Positions 22,955 through 35,299 of a stretch of DNA of 64,000 nt are shown in pieces; position 1 is the first letter of the stretch, and every line of letters starts with the position of its first letter. The position numbers were made by a program, and so were the translations under genes. The DNA is taken from the NCBI GenBank assembly GCA_947034895.1, contig OX344763.1:28643025-28707024 (forward strand). The letters are read 5' to 3'. The notes under the pieces are model-generated. The model saw only the letters and a list, made by a program, of their open reading frames with translations. It had not been told where the DNA came from and did not search any database. The DNA comes from Rhytidiadelphus loreus (Eukaryota; Streptophyta; Bryopsida; Hypnales; Hylocomiaceae).

Positions 22955-25512
22955 TTCTCGGTACTGAGACAACTCTCTGTCCAAGCCTTCCTTGCATTAT
23001 CAATCAAATGATAGTAATCAATCTCTCATACTTTGTTCAGTTACAAATGATTAATTCTATATCCTAGAATGCAAATCTGGTAATCATGTGGTTACACTAA
23101 ACATTATATGCAAACTTCAGACATGCAATTATAAATCGACGTAAGTAACTATCTTCAACTAAATATTTTACTTACCTCTATTGGAGTGGACTCTAGCTCA
23201 GCCTCCATCTGTGACCATAAATTCCAAAGAAAGGAGAACACACATAGCATTGTCAAAATCATCACCATACAATGTCCCAAATGATTGCATAAAATTAACT
23301 TCTCCTAGAATGTCTCGGCACCGAGACCCCAATTGAACCACGTAGAGTATGCACATTACTTATACTCTCTTGGCGTCGAGGCTATCAACAATCATCATGA
23401 AATAGTATTTAAATCCTTACTTGCAAGAATTCAGAAACATATTAATCATTAAAGAGCACACGCATTCTATTGATCTAAACATGACATCTTATTGAGGCAA
23501 CATCCTCTCTCAATCAAACTTGAAATTGTATACAGAGAAGGGCAGGAAACTTACAGATGACGCAGAGTCGGGGGTGCTGTCTCTGGGTGGACGCAGTGAT
23601 AGAGGCTCCGTGGCGTCAACCTTCAATGAAATTCACCAAATTTTAAAATCAGACTGACAATCACGAGTCTTCATTCAGTCGTCATGCAATGGAAATCTAC
23701 AGTGAGACAGGTCTCTGTACCGAGAAGTCGAACTCATCCCGTAGGATATGCATAGTTCAGTCAGTACCTTGTTTCTCAAATTCTACGAGAGGCTTAATCT
23801 AACTAATAATTTTACTAACTGAGAACGGCACACAAAATATGTCAATTCAAAATCCCGCATCATGTGCTTCAGTTTTCTATAAACAAAATTTATGCCTGCT
23901 CCCATGGCATCGAGATCTCAAGATATGTATACATGACCTCCTGTGAGGGATTGGTCTCTCGGTACCGAGATGAAGAAACTACCGACAAGTTCATACAAGA
24001 GAACAGTAGTTACTTGTTTACTTACAAATTCTAGATACTTGGGCACCTTACAATAATCAAATCTCTACAAGACAAAGATACTTCTGAATGTTTCAGTCCT
24101 AACGAAATACCCTTAATGATACCTATGATTGATAATCGGTAGAAAGCTTTCATAGTCATGGGATTTACACACACTAAAACCGTCAATCAGTTTCATGATT
24201 TCGTGCAACAGATTGCGATGGACAGGATTGCCTCAGTACCGAGACAATGAAATCCTACAACCGACTATGCAAGGCAGAATGAAATGCCTCGAGCAGTTTA
24301 CAATAAAAGACAGCTAGATTGTAATTTATATGAAAATCATATGTATCATTCCGGATAGACCGGCAGATCTGAGTAGTCATTGTGAGATTAATGTAACTGA
24401 TGATATCTAGTTACCAGACAATGTCTAATCCATTCTGTGTATACATAAACATACCTGACCATTCCTCGTCTCGATACCGAGAGAGTTTTTCCACAGGTCA
24501 TAGAATGCATAGGAATCCTCTACACAAATCCCAATCTCGTTATCTCATTAACTTGTACTATTTCTAATCCTTACAAATCCCAGTCTTGCTATCTCTTGTG
24601 AGGTCATGTCTTTAATATCATGCTTTCATTGACTTCGTGAAAATGAAGTAAAGGTAAGAATTTGTCCTGAATTGTAGGAATTCATACTGACTCTGGCTTC
24701 CATTTACGAACTAAAAGATGTTTAATGTACCGATCAATTGCAGGGTTCCATATGTGATGTCTACATGAAACAGGTAAGTTCATGACACAATGATTGAAAA
24801 CCCTAACTCGGTGACGAGAGTACCATTCCTAAAACCTACTCATGCAAAGCAGGTGAGAGCGCTCATTCTATAAGTGCTTTGTCAATGCATGATGACCTAG
24901 GATGCATGGCAGTATCTATCACTTAGTCCCGAGAGTTGAATGACTACAAGAACCGCAAGTAAATCTGGTTTCATTGTTTATCCGAGAATTCTTTACCAAG
25001 TCCCTGATAATGCATGATGTCCTAAGCTGCTACTATCTCTCGAGGCCGAGAGCCATATTTAACACTCCTCCACAAGCAAAGAAGCTCTGAGACCTGAGTC
25101 GACAACTGAATTTCCTTGAATTTACTATGCAAGCTAACTAACGTTGAAACAATCTGCCGGTCATGAGAGGTCAATATTCTCGGTGAAAGTATACAAATCA
25201 AATCATTGCGGCCTGTCCAAATGCCGGAGTGAACAAATTCTTGCTTGAACTAATTATCTCACATTCAAGAAATATGCAAGGCAAGATAGGGATTTTCATT
25301 GTCTTATCGCCAATCGAGGAAGTGGCAAGCGTGTCTACTTGCATTCGGTCCTATGTGATGGAAAACCACGACACTCAAAACGAAGTCATTCTGCAGTCTG
25401 CACCGAGGTTACAAAACGAACAAAAATTTCCTAATGGAGTCCTCGAGGAATACGCTAACGATCATGTTGGAGCATGATTTACTTCCTGTCGATCCTATCT
25501 CGGCACCGAGAT
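22955..25512. repeat. Array of TCTCGGTACCGAGA-type palindromes in the 5' introns
   Basis: Copies with varying centres: 22955-22970, 23312-23327 (GTCTCGGCACCGAGAC), 23366-23382, 23711-23726, 23957-23970 (a perfect 14-bp palindrome), 24231-24245, 24468-24485, 24806-24821, 24922-24935, 25036-25052, weaker ones near 25155 and 25396, and 25497-25512. All lie in introns of the ParB-like gene. Several steps are near 115-120 bp or twice that. Many copies are followed 25-30 bases later by a 'tatgcaa'-like word, so the unit is larger than the palindrome. Outliers lie at 14454-14466 and 35712-35731. Confidence 0.75.
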
Positions 25513-26016
25513 GGAATGCTAGACTATCTCCGAATGCAAACAATTTTCAGTCCGTCTTCAGAGTTTCGAAGTCTAAAAGTATCAAGCGTTGTAAATTTGA
25601 CGACTCGAGAATCCTCCGACCTCAGTCGTTGCGATAAAAAGATGTGAAGAAGAAGAATCTCACCTAGTTTCCGACGTCTTTAGCCATCGTCGCTTGAATT
25701 ACTGGAGGGGCTCCGCTCGCTTGGTGTCAGCGCGGTCGAAGGTTCGGTCTAGGTCCTGCCATCACCACCTGACTTAAGAGAAGAAAAATTACAAGTTCAA
25801 CAGCCTGTGAGCAATAGGAAGCAAGCATTAGTAGACTAAAATCAAAGAAGACAAAGAGGAGAAGGGGGTCAGCTCTGGAAGCTTACTGAAAAGTGTCGGG
25901 AGAAAATGAGATCGTCCTGTAAGAGACTGACCTAACCAGTGAACTACATCATTTACGGTTCCAACATGCATACTTGGATGTGAGGCAGACTGACGTTTTG
26001 GGTTTTGTGCCGCCAT

Positions 26017-26921
26017 TTGGGGGGCTCTGATGCAGAAGGAGAATCGTGCGTCATGGAGGTCCCACTCGCCTAATGCAATAAAGAGGTCAATTTTTCCTGA
26101 AATTATGATACTAATCATATACAATTTCTATAATTCATTCATCCTACAAATTATTTGACTTCATCCATCACTATAATTATTTCTGACAAACAGCGGCAGT
26201 CACACAAAGACTGAAGCACAACGACCCTAATACCTAATGTTCATAAATATTATTTCAATCTTGTGTGCATCCTAGGCCCAATATTTTGACAAAAATACAA
26301 TAAATGAAACTATGAATATCCCAAATAAATTTTTCTTCGTCCACATGTCTTTGTTTTCGTCCTTCTCTTTAGATATATGCCAGAAATATTATCAAATAGA
26401 CTAAGAAGAAAATCATGAATAATCGTCACCGTCATTTGCTTTACTCCTACGTAATGGTGTGACTCATTAAAGGTATTATGTTTGAAATTTTTGATCCATG
26501 ATATCTAACATGGATATGAAAACACGTTAGTCCCTGTTGGCACAGCACTGCAGTCTTGAATCTCTGTGGAGTGACCATTGGTATGTCAGTTATTGAATCA
26601 CGTATGTCCTACCCAAGTATATTTAATTTTTCTAAATAATAGACATTGGGGGCTTTAAAACAAATCTATGTTTCAGGTTTGGTAATGGAGATTATTGCTA
26701 TAAATTTTGATCAATGTTGATGTTTGGAGATGTGGCTATTCTGTGAGTATGCTTTTTTCTAACTCTTCTGACAAAATGATAGATCACATCTAGAATAGTG
26801 GATCACCAGTTTTGGAAAATATAATATACATCTTAAATGTCATGTACTCAACTATACCTTGCCCTTGAAGTTTAATGTTCTATGGTGGGTTGCTCATTAA
26901 AGAAGCCGTCGTTAATTTAGG
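26017..26921. promoter_or_regulatory. Divergent intergenic region between ParB-like and transposase genes
   Basis: The ParB-like gene starts leftward at about 26016, and the transposase gene reads rightward from about 27 kb. The roughly 0.9 kb between them is AT-rich and must hold both promoters. No clear TATA box or operator was picked out. A head-to-head layout is common for gene pairs within one mobile element. Confidence 0.4.
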
Positions 26922-29900
26922 TTGGATTCAATAATTGGTGTTGTTATCTTCTTCACTTATATTTCAAAGCCTTTTTTCCTTCACTTGGATATCCAAGTCG
27001 CTTCATTGATATGCGTAGTTTGTCTGTATTTGAAGATGGCAATGAACCTCAGTGGCATGTCCAGTTCCATGGCAATTCTAAGGGCAATGGGAGAATTGGT
27101 GCCAATCTCATTCCCAATCGGAGACCTCGGATTTGCAGTTGTAAGTGCGTTGCGCTTGAGTATTCGGTTCAGTCTATGTCCTAGTTCTCTACACATTGAT
27201 GAGGAGATTTTTAATAGTGATAGTGGCAAACTTCTGCATACATTAGGTCATGAACCTATCAATGGAGATTCTTGCAAAGAATGGCATTTGGGCCCAGGAA
27301 GGTATTTAGTGTATGGGTTACCAACACATAATGCAGGTCCATCTTTGGGTGAAGTTACTCTGAAATTATCATCGAACAATTCGTATCGAACGCCCTTGGT
27401 TTCACGGGTTAAAGTTGAGGCAAGTGTCGATGTTATTTTAATCAAGAGCGATGACTCAGACGACTCGTCTCCACCGCACAAGGTTCTGAAACATATGCCG
27501 TCATCTGCTGGTCTAATCCCTTCCAAATTTGTCAAGCTTGATGCATTGTTGGTGAATATGTCTGAGGTCATTGGTAGAGAATCTATTGTTCCTTGCCTTC
27601 AGAAGTTGAATCATACCAAAGGGTCGCGAAATCCATTTAAAAAGATAGATTATGATTCTATTTTGATTCAACAAGTCAGTTCTGTCCCACCCGTATTTAA
27701 CGGTGATGTTATTTTTGAATTACCTCCCTTAATTAGCACTTTCCGGTCACCAGTGTCAAGCTAAATTTTTGAGTGGAATGGAGAAACGCTATGACGGCCA
27801 TGTTTGGTCCAATTAACATACAACTAACATTAGAAACGAGGATGGGGTAGTGTTTCGTTTATATTCGTGTGTTGGACACCTTCGGTGTGATAACGTTGCT
27901 TGCAAGTATCTTACTCGCAAGCACCGTGTGGCACCCGTCAACCAAATGGAATGGGATGGATGTTCTCCTGTTCCATTTCAAGTTGGTCCTTATCCGCCTC
28001 CTACATCCACAATCACGTGCACAATTTGCGGTGAAGTCCCTTCCTGTGTTGCGGTTTGTCCGGCCAAGATTTATTATGTAGTGGGGTCATTAGGGATGCG
28101 GCGGATGTATGTTCATTTTGGCTTACATGATCACCCCGTGAAAGATGGAGATTGCCGTGTCTCTAAAGAGAGAACTCGGTCTCTTATATCGGATCAAGTC
28201 GAGAGGAATCCTTCTGGGATGAATTCTTCTATTATTTTGGAGGAAAGCAAGGAACTATTGGAGGAGATGCTTCTTCGTCCAGAAGGAGCACCTGCTGGCA
28301 ATTTTGGAATGGACGAGCTCTTGCCAATTATAGAAAAGTGCAAATTCATAAGCTCTCCAAGCATTAGAAACGATGTAAACACCTTCAAATACTTCCGACG
28401 GTTTGGAGTTATGGACAGCATCTTGAAGCTCCGAGGATGCAGCAACTGGGCATATATTCAGGAGAATAAATTTCTTGGTCAAGGATCAGATGTGAATAAG
28501 GTATTTGTTTTCAAAATGTCTGAAATTGGCTCGGGCAGTGGCGTTGATCTGGTTACTCACATGCAACCTACTGGTGATCTTGAGGACTCTTAGATTATGT
28601 TTGACCATATCAAGCGAGTAAAAGATTGGATAACTCTTGCATGTCATGTTTATGATCCTATTTATTGTCGCGTGATGACAATTGTTGTCTGCGACATGCA
28701 GTCGGAGGATACTACAACGCAAGCTGCTTTCTGGACTAATCTGAATGCAATCATGGGACGACATGGAATTCCGTCTCCTTATTTTAAAGGCTTCATGGCC
28801 GACTGTGCATAGGCGAATTGGAATGCTGTGAGAGTTATTTATGGCAACGGTGACCCGCAGCAGCCAATGGAAAATCGAGAGCGTACATGTTTATTTCATT
28901 GGATGCAGTCCATGGAAAAACACACGAAGGCAGACATACGATTGGACCTACAAGATCAGCACCGGCAATTGTGCAAGCAGTATAAGAATGCTTCTTCCAT
29001 AGCTACTGCTGAGATTCGATTTCACGCCATTCGAACATGGTGGCATTCTTCCGGAGCGGCAACCGGAGAAGGAATTCGCAGGTTGGAGCTCTGGCTTGCA
29101 TTTTGGCACTTTCGTTATAGGCAATGGGGGGGCTTCATGCAGATGGTAAGATTCAACCTTTTATAGCTTTGTTCTATTTTTCAAGTGTTTTTAATGTGAT
29201 TTTGTACTTCTATCACAGTAATAAAAAAATATTGTCTTATAGAGAGATTTTGTTTTCAATTACTAGTTTCATACATCTCAAAACATGATCTATGCCTCTA
29301 TGACTTTGGGCATATAGAGATCAATACAATATAGTTTCCTTTTTATCTTATTTATGATCACTATAAGAAAACTGTGTTTTTTTGGATGTCGGACCCAAAA
29401 CGTAGCATGTCTTTGGCTAGACATACTATGTCCACATGAACATTGAGATGTTTACTAGATAGATGCAATGAAAGTGTATGTTTATGTGGATGTTGTAAAA
29501 AATAGAGGAAAATTATGGTCATAGCATTAGATGCTAGCAAAAACAACTATGCCGTTAAAGACATGACTGTAGACATAATGATGTTTCAAAGATTGTCCGA
29601 GGAAACAATCATTGCCACATCAACATCCCTATTTCATTTTAACCGTGGATAAATTAGTAGAAATTACTGTAGTCTAGAAGAAAATAACTGCCCAAGGTGA
29701 AAAAAAAAAATGATGGGCAGGTAGTTTGGAAAAAAAAGCTAATGTGGCATATGACGTGGTATATGACATGAAAATTCAATGATGTGGACATGAAAATTCA
29801 ATGACGTGGACATGAAAAATGTTGACATGGCATCTAATGTGGAAATTCAGTGACATGGACATGAAAAATGCTGACGTGACATTGTTTGAGAAGATTAATG

Positions 29901-30914
29901 TTATTTTGAGTAACATCATCTATTCAAATGTCTTTTGACACATTTTTTGAGATGTCAGCTTTGACATTGAAACATTTTGCAACATCAACTTTGATATACA
30001 CCATAAAAAATAGCCCATACAAAATACATAGTACATTGTATAAAATACACAATACATTATACACAATACGCCATACACAATATTTGGTATTTATATCACA
30101 TGACTTTAAAGCCAATTATTGTGTGTAAATAGACATGAAAATACATACTATTTATACAAGTAGGGTTGTAGGAGGCATGACAAACTATATGGGATATGTA
30201 ATTTTTCAAAATTATACAAAGCTGTCAAACTTGACATCTTAGTTGATATTGTAAAAAGCATCTAGACATCTCAATTGATGTCTCAGTTGATGTCGAAAAA
30301 AACACTGTTAAACTTTTCGAATGGTGTCTAGGTGTGCTGATGTGGCATGCCACCTCATCCTTGTTGGATGCCATATTTTTTGATATTTTTCGAAGTTGAG
30401 TCTATTTAAGTGAAGTGAAGTTTGCCAAGTTTAGTTTATACTATGATTTATTTTTTATTATCATGGAGTTGGGATGCACCCAAGCCAAATGAAAATAAAA
30501 AATAAAAAGTAAATCAAATGCCACATCACTTGGCATTTTTAAAATTAATTAATTTTTTTTAAATTTAAAAAAACAACTTGTCTAATGGTTGACCTTCCCC
30601 TGCATTTTATATTTGGTCAGGATTTTACCTCAATCCATAGTAACTTTCTTTAATTTAACTGAAGTTAAACCAAAAGCTCTTGCCAACGTGGCATTTCTGT
30701 GTTTTCTTGGACGTTGTACAAAACACAACTATGTTTTTCTTGATGTCTTTTAGAACATTATCGTTGCACAAGACATCAATTTGTTCCACCTATGAGATAC
30801 AAACGTTTTTTGAAACATCGAACTCAATTCTACCTCCTATGGCTGCAATCCCATCTTTGTGCTCTTGTTTTGAAAAACATCCTTGTTTGTTGCTAACGTT
30901 CAAAAAAATGCGGG

Positions 30915-30926
30915 TTTCTTATAGTG
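30915..30926. other. Extra CACTA-type terminus inside the larger element
   Basis: TTTCTTATAGTG is the inverse of CACTATAAGAAA and is preceded by CGGG and an A run, so it looks like the right end of a related element. No matching left end with the same 3-bp flank was found. It may be an older nested insertion whose left end was lost. Confidence 0.4.
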
Positions 30927-33229
30927 AACCTTCCCTGTTCAAATGATGTCACATACACATTACACCCAACATCCACAATCATTACTTTTGTCACCCGATG
31001 AATGTTTTTAAGACAACAGTTCCTTGTAGGAGACATAGAAGTACACAAGCTACCCTATCCTTCAGATGTTCTACATGACATTTGCAAGCTATCACACATA
31101 TATACAAAGAACATGGACGTATTAACCCCTACAGGACCATTGTCCCCTCGGGGGACAAATGTGTTTTTGGGCAAGTTCCTACGAGCTGAAATTTTGTTGT
31201 GATTTTTTTAAACTTCTTTTGGAGATGGAAAAATTGATAAGCTTTGTGGGAATATAATTTTTTTCACAATTGGTGCCCGGGAACAAAAGTTATGACCAAA
31301 TAAGCTCAAACGAGGGGATGGGCAGTCCGGGCAGCAAAAAAAAAATAGACAAAAATTTGGATTTTTTTTTCAATATTTTTTTCTCATAGATTATATTTTT
31401 TTCTATCTAGAAAGCTTTGATTAATTTCATTTGGATTTGTTATGAGCAAGTTATGGACATTCTTGTTTTTCAGGCAGTTAGAGCATCTTCTTGAAAAAAA
31501 TAACTTGTAGGATTCATTTTTTAATGCAATTTTTATTTTTTTCAATTTTTTCTTACATGGTCTGATTTTCTTTCTAGTAAAATCCCACCATTGAGATTAG
31601 TGCATTTTTATTCCATCTAAAATATATTAATATTTTAGATTTTCCTTCTATCTTGTACCTATTTCTATAATTTAACAATTTTTTTAAGAATGATACTTAA
31701 GTTTTTTTGAATTTTTTTTCCCCTAGACTCTCAACTCAATTCTCCACCATAAATATTTAAAGCTCAAAACTCTGTATTGCAAAAGTTTTAAGTTCAAAAT
31801 GTTCAAAGTAAGAAAATCTAGTCCTACAAGGTGTTGAAAACTTATTTTTTTTCACTTTAAACTAAGATATCTTGCAATCTGTGCGGTCAAAAATTCTAAT
31901 TTTTTTTCCACACACTCTCATACTAGTTAGATGTAAGATCCTACGGTTAGATATGAAAAAAAAAACAATTTTCATTTTTTTTCACTCTTTGCTATAGATA
32001 TGGCAGTTTTGACTGTTTTTTGGCAGGAAAAAGACCTTGGTCCTTCAAGGGTTAAGCTTCAACCTCAGGATTTGCATTGTCACCTACAATGACAAAGTAG
32101 GCTCTTTTTTCATCTATGGAATGCTACATTGAGTCAACTTCTTGCATTGGTTGTAGTCCATCAAAGTCTCTATCATTTTGCAATTGAACCATGTTCATGA
32201 TGCATTGGGTAGAGTATAGTGCCTTCCATTACTCCTAACCTCTATTCAGCACACAACTTTCCAAAATGTTCAATTTTCTTTCTCACAAATGTCAACCACT
32301 CCGCAAAAGGTAAGAATTTTATTTAGGGTGGATAACAAACAACTCTTTGTGGTTGCAAGAGCCTTGACTATAGACAAAAAACTCCACATCGTTTCCATCT
32401 CTAGGCCTTTGTCCAGATGTATTCCTTGCATGATACATTGCTTGGTATCATTTAGAGCATTGGTCTAAACAATTGTATGCAATGCCTTAACACCATATAT
32501 GAGAACTACAAATGTCTATACTGATGCTTTTTGATCGTTGTCTAAGTTTGTAAAGACAACTACCTATGACATCTACTTATATATTAGTGTTGATACCAAC
32601 ATCATAGGAGACATCAACATGTACTTTTGATGTTTTCCATGACGTCTCAGAAAATGTCTAGACGTTTAAATGTAGTCTGCATTTCTACTTGTAACAATTC
32701 TTGTGTTTTCCATATCCCATATTGTTTGTCTAACTTTCCACCATCCCTCTTGTATAAAGAGGTTGTCTTCTCCTCTCTATATAATCACATCAAGTGGCTT
32801 TTAATTCATATACTATAATATCCAAATATGGTGTATTTTGTTTGGCATATTTTGTATGGTGTATTTTGTATTGTATATGGTGTACTATGTATAACATGTT
32901 GTATTGGGCATTTTTGAAATACATATGGAGTCATATGACATAATTCTTAATACAGTGTATTTTGTATGGCATATTATGTATTGTATATGGTATATTATGT
33001 ATGGTATATTATATATGGTGTATTATATATGAAATGTTGTATTGTATATTATGAAATTTGGATGTGGATTATGTAGAACTTGTGTAATTGTCCATATTGA
33101 CATTATGCCAAATAGCACATTTGACCACATAAATGTCAAAAGTGACATCATTTTGTTCTTCTAAATCATATTGGACGTTGCAAGAAATATTTATGGTGAA
33201 ATTTAGGACATCTACAATGACATCCCACA

Positions 33230-33420
33230 ACATCTAGATGTTTAAGTTGACGTCTCAATAAATGTCTAGACATCTACAATGACGTCTTAGAAAACGTCTA
33301 GACGTCTAAGGTGATGTCTTAGAAAACGTCTAGATGTCTAAGTTGATGTCTTTCAAAACGTCTAGATGTCTAAATTGATGTCTTTCAAAACGTCTAGACG
33401 TCTAAGTTGATGTCTTCAAA
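33230..33420. repeat. ~33-bp tandem repeat with CGTCTAGACG core
   Basis: The core CGTCTAGA appears near 33295, 33328, 33359 and 33390, each followed by 'tgtctaagttgatgtctt'. The CGTCTAGACG core is itself palindromic. It lies in the right subterminal part of the 29359-33819 CACTA element, where repeated transposase-binding sites are expected in that superfamily. Confidence 0.65.
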
Positions 33421-35299
33421 AACAATATTAAATTTCTTAAACAACAGGAAAATGCGTTGACGTGGCAAAGAAATGTGCTGACGTGGCATGCCACATCATC
33501 CTTACTAAATGCAATGTCAGATGCCACCTCAGATGCCACGTCATGGACGGGCATGGATGAAAAAAAATCCTACATGGCTTCCCGCGCATGTGTGGCACTT
33601 AGGTGGCAGCCACATGGCAACCTTTCAGGACCCTGTTGACCCATGTTTTTTGTGATGTCTGGCAAAAAATTTGTGATGTCCGGCCAGATTTTCGATGTTT
33701 TTGGCATGTCTACGCGGGATGCAAGTTTCAAGACGTCCTTGCAGACGTAGAAAAACGTCAACACAGACGTGCGGATGTCTAAATCTCAAAATCTTAAAAA
33801 ACACAGTTTTCTTATAGTGGATCTTATGTTTCCAGGATTTGCCAACAAATGAACTTGCTGAGATGCCATCTTGCAACCTGGCAGAGACTGTCCATAACAA
33901 ATGGTTGCAACAATCCGGAAAGAGAGGAAATGATCTATATGTTGCAACTGTTGATGATTATATGCAGGCGTTCATGCAAATGGTTCGGTATTACCAGTTC
34001 TTTAAAGGTGATAACCCAGGAACTGGTCTAGGAAAAGCAGAACTACATCTTCGAGTAGCACAGAGGTACGCACAACGCACTGGGAATCCCAAAGGGCTAA
34101 ATGATGCAATGGCGACCGTCCCGGGTGTTGGTGAGTACTACACTCGGAATCCTCACCTTGAAGGGGAAGAGGTTTTTGGATCCCAACCACAGATGCCTAA
34201 TCTTCCTCTAGGGTCCCAACATGATTCGCACCGACCCAACAAAGTGAATTTTTCAAGACCTCGAGGTGGAACGAGGACAACACGAGCAAGTGCATCTACC
34301 CCTCGTTTAGATCCGGTCTGCGAAGATGTCTCGCCTTATGATACTGAAACAGATTTGCAGATACCTAGTGCCCCAATTATAGCGCCCTCCACCTCAGAGT
34401 CCTTTCGAGTGACAACCGTGGAAGAGACTTCTTGTGATGAGACAAAGTGGCATATTGCTTGGTTGTCGAAGACTTCGTCGAAGGCATGCTTTGCTTTGCA
34501 CACCATTACCAGAAAGAAATGTGTCGCAAAGATTGTACAAGGCAACAAAGGAACTGCAGCTCCAACTTACACCGGGAACATGGACTGTTATCAAAAGAAA
34601 ACAATTGAGAGAACGCATTTCTTCTTCTGCAACGACGACATTGAGCGTTGCGTGAAGGGTTCAAAGAGGAAATGGGTTATGTCCAAACCTGATGTGCCTT
34701 GTATTTGACCAATGAAGACGGGGACAAATCTTACGCCTACTGAGATCCAGCAGCTTCAGAATGTTGGCTTCTGTCTTTCCAAACGTATTGACATCTCTCC
34801 CCGCCGGCTATTTGGATATCATAATCCTCCAGCTGATTTAACTGGTTTCCCTATTCCTGATTTTCCGGCGGAGCACCCAAGTACAAGATCTGGCAAGAAA
34901 ATCCAAAGGAACAAGTCGGCACCTACCACAAAACAAGTAAACAATTGTGGTTCTGCACTTACCTTGAAGGCCGTTGTTCGTCAAGTGATGTTGATACCAC
35001 ACCCGGGGTTTGGATGCATTGTTCTACTTGACTCAGGTGTAGACCCTAACATTCAACAATATGTGGTTACTGTAGGTTCGTATCCGGAATGCTCTTGTCC
35101 TTATTTCAAGGAAATGTCGACAAAGTCACTAGGGAAGAGAGGGCAATGGATCAACTGCAAGCACTTGTATTTCCTATTCATTGTCATATATAGTTTTAAT
35201 CCAGAAGTAGATGTTTTCATTCATGCTCTGAGCTTCAGCTTCAATGAGCTCAAACGAATTCTGGAGAGCGGAATCCTACATTGCACAAGCTCTACGTAG

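Larger units (their letters stand above)
15170..26016 (-). pseudogene. ParB-like / DNA-methyltransferase-like fusion gene, recently broken
   Basis: A multi-exon gene read from splice sites and phase. Exons: 25887-26016 (probable ATG 26016), ~25664-25777, 23555-23620, 23176-23208, 22431-22778 joined to 18676-19007 (split by an insertion), 18340-18561, 18076-18270, ~17777-17991, 17396-~17639, 16446-17103, 15923-16258, 15570-15842, 15276-15479, 15170-15186. The product would be about 1,100 residues: a disordered N-terminus, a ParB/sulfiredoxin-like domain (FFVCDGNHRRIAW), a helical middle, a Lys-rich coiled coil, then a methyltransferase-like fold. Lesions: two stops in the second exon, TGA 18756-18758, a 1-base loss near 18455, a 1-base loss near 15970, and the insertion. 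Joining frames and phases agree only if these are recent. The function is unknown. Origin from a phage or bacterial ParB-methylase fusion is inference. Confidence 0.72.
29359..33819. mobile_element. CACTA-type element (4461 bp) in the transposase intron
   Basis: Both ends begin CACTATAAGAAAACTGTG followed by a T run, and 24 terminal bases are identical in inverted orientation. The flanks are a perfect 3-bp duplication GAT (29356-29358 and 33820-33822). Inside are subterminal repeats typical of CACTA elements: 'gacatgaaaattcaatgacgtg' units (29753-29880), 'cgtctagacgtctaag' units (33230-33420), and 'catacacaatac' words at 30000-30090 mirrored as 'gtatggtgtattttg' at 32820-33055. No transposase frame is seen, so it is non-autonomous. 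It splits an otherwise short intron without touching exons. Confidence 0.85.
27037..35299 (+). pseudogene. MULE-like transposase with SWIM zinc finger, recently broken
   Basis: Recognisable parts in order: an early region (HIDEEIFNSDSGKLLHTLG), KRYDGHVW, a Cys-rich segment (CVGHLRCDNVACKYLTRKHR, CTICGEVPSC), then a DDE-type core with FKGFMADCA..NWNAVRVIYGNGD and RTCLFHWMQSMEKHT. This matches the MULE pattern of the second Asp followed by a Cys/His block. Next come RYRQWGGFM, the MULE-like SCNLAETVHNKW, and a SWIM finger CSCPYFKE..NCKHLYF (C-x-C..C-x-H). One intron, 29146-33835, holds a CACTA insertion. Lesions: a frameshift near 27742, TAA 27814-27816, TAG 28591-28593, TAG 28810-28812 (where I recall Gln in relatives) and TGA 34706-34708. 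Exon joins before 27.2 kb are unclear. Confidence 0.75.

Noticed and set aside
22950..25512. CRISPR-like array
   Set aside because: Repeats are degenerate and unevenly spaced, lie in introns of a plant-type gene, and no cas gene is present.
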